This document shows positions 62,332 through 64,000 of a DNA stretch of 64,000 nt, piece by piece (the stretch's first letter is position 1; every line of letters starts with the position of its first letter). The stretch lies in NCBI GenBank assembly GCA_019351975.1, contig JABBOG010000004.1:57672-121671 (forward strand). The letters are read 5' to 3'. Source of the stretch: Acidobacteriota bacterium. Its GTDB lineage: Bacteria > Acidobacteriota > Terriglobia > Terriglobales > Acidobacteriaceae. The notes beneath the pieces were generated by a model. The model worked only from the letters and a program-made list of their open reading frames with translations. It was not told the origin of the DNA and did no database searches. The position numbers and the translations under genes are program-made.

Positions 62332-64000
62332 ATGCACACGTGCGCACGCAGACTTGGTTTCATAGTGTTTCTGGCAGCTTTACTATTCACGGGCATCCTC
62401 GGATGCGGGAAAGAAACGGTTACTTCACTCCCTCCGGTGGCAAGCGCCTTAAATCCCACGTCTGGTGCAACCGGCGTTCCTATCAACCAGGCTGTGGCCG
62501 CCAGCTTCAGTGAGACCATGAACGCAGCCACGATCAGCAGTTCCAGCTTCACTCTGGCCGGGCCGACTGGACCCGTGGCTGGAGCTGTGACCTACACCGC
62601 CACGGGTTCCGTCGCGATGTTCACCCCCAGCGCGTATCTCGCGTACAACACCGTCTACACGGCCACCATAGCGACGTCCGCTGCGAACACGCTCGGTATC
62701 CAACTGGCCAGCACGTACACCTGGAGCTTCACAACAATGGCTCCGCCGCCGACCGTTGTCTCCACAGTCCCATCGAACGGCGCAACCGGTGTACCCATCG
62801 GTCAGGTTCTGAGTGCCTCCTTCAGTGAAGCCATGAACCCGGCAACCATCGGCACCTCCAGCTTTACGCTGACCGGGCCGACAGGAAACATTGCCGGCAG
62901 CGTCGCGTATAACGCATCCAGCGCATCGGCAACATTTACACCGAGTGCTCCTCTTACCAACAGCACCCTCTACACAGCAACGATCTCGACAGCGGCGCAA
63001 AGCCTTGCTGGCACGGGATTGGCGAGCACGTATTCCTGGACATTTACGACGGTTGCGCCGCCGCTGGCGGTGGTCTCAGTGGTCCCCGTAAACGGTGCCA
63101 CAGGTGTTCCGGTCAATCAGGCGCTCACTGCCACATTCAACCTACCGCTCAACTGTGCTACGCTTGCCGCTCCTGCAGCGAACTTCATCGTCACCGCTCC
63201 GAACATGGCCGCTGTAGCAGGTTCAGTAACCTGCTCGGGTAATGTCGCCACATTTACACCCAGCTCCAACCTTGCCTACAGCACGCTCTACACGGCCACG
63301 ATCACGACCGGAGCTGCTGACACGGCAGGTACAGTGTTGCCGGGCAATTACATGTGGAGCTTCATCACAGTTCCAGCCCCGACGCCACCGACGGTCATCT
63401 CCACCGTGCCTGCTAACCTCGCTGTCAACGTACCAATCAACCAGGCCGTGCTTGCTACCTTCAGCGAAGCAATGACTGCCTCGACGATTGACAGCAACAC
63501 CTTCACGCTGACCGGGCCAGGCGCGGCGGCGGTAACGGGAACGGTCACCTACACCGCCTCCGGCAGCGTGGCTACCTTCACCCCCAAGACAAATCTTGCG
63601 TATAGCACGATGTACACGGCTACCGTCACAACCGGTGTCACCGGCCTCACAGGCGCTGCGATGGCCAGCAATTTTGTCTGGACCTTCACGACGGCTGCTG
63701 CCCCCGTCATCACGGGACCTGCAGTCGTTACGACGATCCCTGCAAACCTGGCCACCAATGTTCCTCTCAATCAGATCGTAAGTGCAAACTTCAGTCAGCC
63801 GATGAATCCCACGACGATCAACTCGACGAACTTCACGCTGAAGACAGGGGGCACTTCTGTTGCCGGAATCGTCGCATATGCCGCGGTTGGCAACGCCCTG
63901 ACCTTTACGCCGGCAGCCGCTCTCACACCGAGCACACAGTACACAGCCACCATCACAACTGGAGTAACGAACCTCTCCGGCATTGGACTCGCCACCAACT
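62332..64000 (+). CDS. Big_5 (SbsA-like Ig) repeat lipoprotein, 3' truncated by window
   Basis: ATG 62332 follows an AGGGAG Shine-Dalgarno. The protein opens with a lipoprotein signal (GFIVFLAALLFTGILGC, Cys about residue 25). From 62455 on it is made of repeats of about 105-110 residues, each with a proline-led start such as PTSGATGVPINQAV, then FSEAMNPATI, a SFTLTGPTG strand, an ATFTPSA strand, YTATITTG and WTFTT. These are Big_5/SbsA Ig-like domains, common in large surface or adhesion proteins. Five repeats are visible, and the frame is still open at base 64000. Binding partner and full length are unknown. Confidence 0.86.
   Translation, partial: MHTCARRLGFIVFLAALLFTGILGCGKETVTSLPPVASALNPTSGATGVPINQAVAASFSETMNAATISSSSFTLAGPTGPVAGAVTYTATGSVAMFTPSAYLAYNTVYTATIATSAANTLGIQLASTYTWSFTTMAPPPTVVSTVPSNGATGVPIGQVLSASFSEAMNPATIGTSSFTLTGPTGNIAGSVAYNASSASATFTPSAPLTNSTLYTATISTAAQSLAGTGLASTYSWTFTTVAPPLAVVSVVPVNGATGVPVNQALTATFNLPLNCATLAAPAANFIVTAPNMAAVAGSVTCSGNVATFTPSSNLAYSTLYTATITTGAADTAGTVLPGNYMWSFITVPAPTPPTVISTVPANLAVNVPINQAVLATFSEAMTASTIDSNTFTLTGPGAAAVTGTVTYTASGSVATFTPKTNLAYSTMYTATVTTGVTGLTGAAMASNFVWTFTTAAAPVITGPAVVTTIPANLATNVPLNQIVSANFSQPMNPTTINSTNFTLKTGGTSVAGIVAYAAVGNALTFTPAAALTPSTQYTATITTGVTNLSGIGLATN
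62455..64000 (+). repeat. Five tandem Ig-like coding repeats
   Basis: Units start at about 62455, 62770, 63085, 63409 and 63739, giving periods of 315, 315, 324 and 330 bases (105, 105, 108 and 110 codons). Protein similarity between units is high (VPINQAV, SEAMN, YTATITTG recur) while codon choice varies, so the units are not recent exact copies. The fifth unit is cut by the window edge. Confidence 0.85.

Overview
The window is one continuous stretch of bacterial chromosome with tightly packed genes, many overlapping by 1, 4 or 8 bases. I see no rRNA, tRNA, insertion sequence, phage gene or CRISPR array. The genome is clearly Gram-negative: it has lpxD, a LptF/LptG-type LPS exporter, a TonB-type protein, lspA, lipoproteins and an outer-membrane barrel. 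The G+C-rich coding, the abundance of TPR proteins, the DUF6629-like protein and the fused lipopolysaccharide permease suggest Acidobacteria, probably Acidobacteriaceae/Terriglobales. That placement is inference from gene style, since there is no marker RNA here.

Layout. 1-2121 (minus): carB (5' part) and carA, then a small Rieske ferredoxin. 2214-6767: an alpha/beta hydrolase relative that lacks its nucleophile, then a minus-strand osmoprotectant ABC cassette (ATPase, permease, an unknown secreted protein, binding protein) behind a polynucleotide-kinase-like ATPase. 6917-11217: lower glycolysis (gapA, pgk, tpiA) interleaved with a DUF6629 membrane protein and a RidA protein. 11225-19003: signal peptidase I, a serine hydrolase of beta-lactamase fold, murQ, murA, a TPR protein, an NfeD-like protein, a barrel protein and a SPOR protein (cell-envelope theme). 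19032-23765: plsC, an M20 deacylase, two alpha/beta hydrolases whose genes overlap tail to tail, and an argD-like aminotransferase. 24022-28423: a PDZ/multi-TM/GAF/PAS histidine kinase with an NtrC-type regulator, preceded by a good sigma-54 promoter match. 28467-37155: a CCA-adding/poly(A) polymerase with a 210-residue lysine-rich tail, lpxD, a lipoprotein, tmk, a cytochrome P450, holB, a divergent Hfq and a Sua5 protein. 37252-48761: CYTH protein, TonB protein, ileS-lspA-uvrA-TPR, a SprT-like protein and a fatty-acid desaturase. 48846-56490: kinase, MarC, OmpR-type regulator, a one-chain LptF-LptG permease, a secreted FKBP and an MsbA-like exporter. 56789-60966: a Tat-exported aldo/keto reductase and a frameshifted two-helix pectate-lyase-fold/propeller protein. 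61168-64000: a CRP/FNR-family regulator facing, across a palindrome-bearing region, a lipoprotein made of Big_5 (SbsA-like Ig) repeats that runs off the window.

The most interesting system-level signal is regulatory. At eleven start codons a TANNNT hexamer lies exactly 6 or 7 bases upstream, the geometry expected of leaderless transcription (first mRNA base = first base of the start codon), usually with no Shine-Dalgarno sequence. Other genes in the same window have good Shine-Dalgarno sites, so the two initiation modes appear to coexist. The clearest protein novelties are the lysine-rich tail on the tRNA nucleotidyltransferase, the divergent Hfq and the single-chain LptF-LptG. Other notable points are the sigma-54 promoter in front of a sigma-54 activator operon and the nucleophile-less hydrolase.
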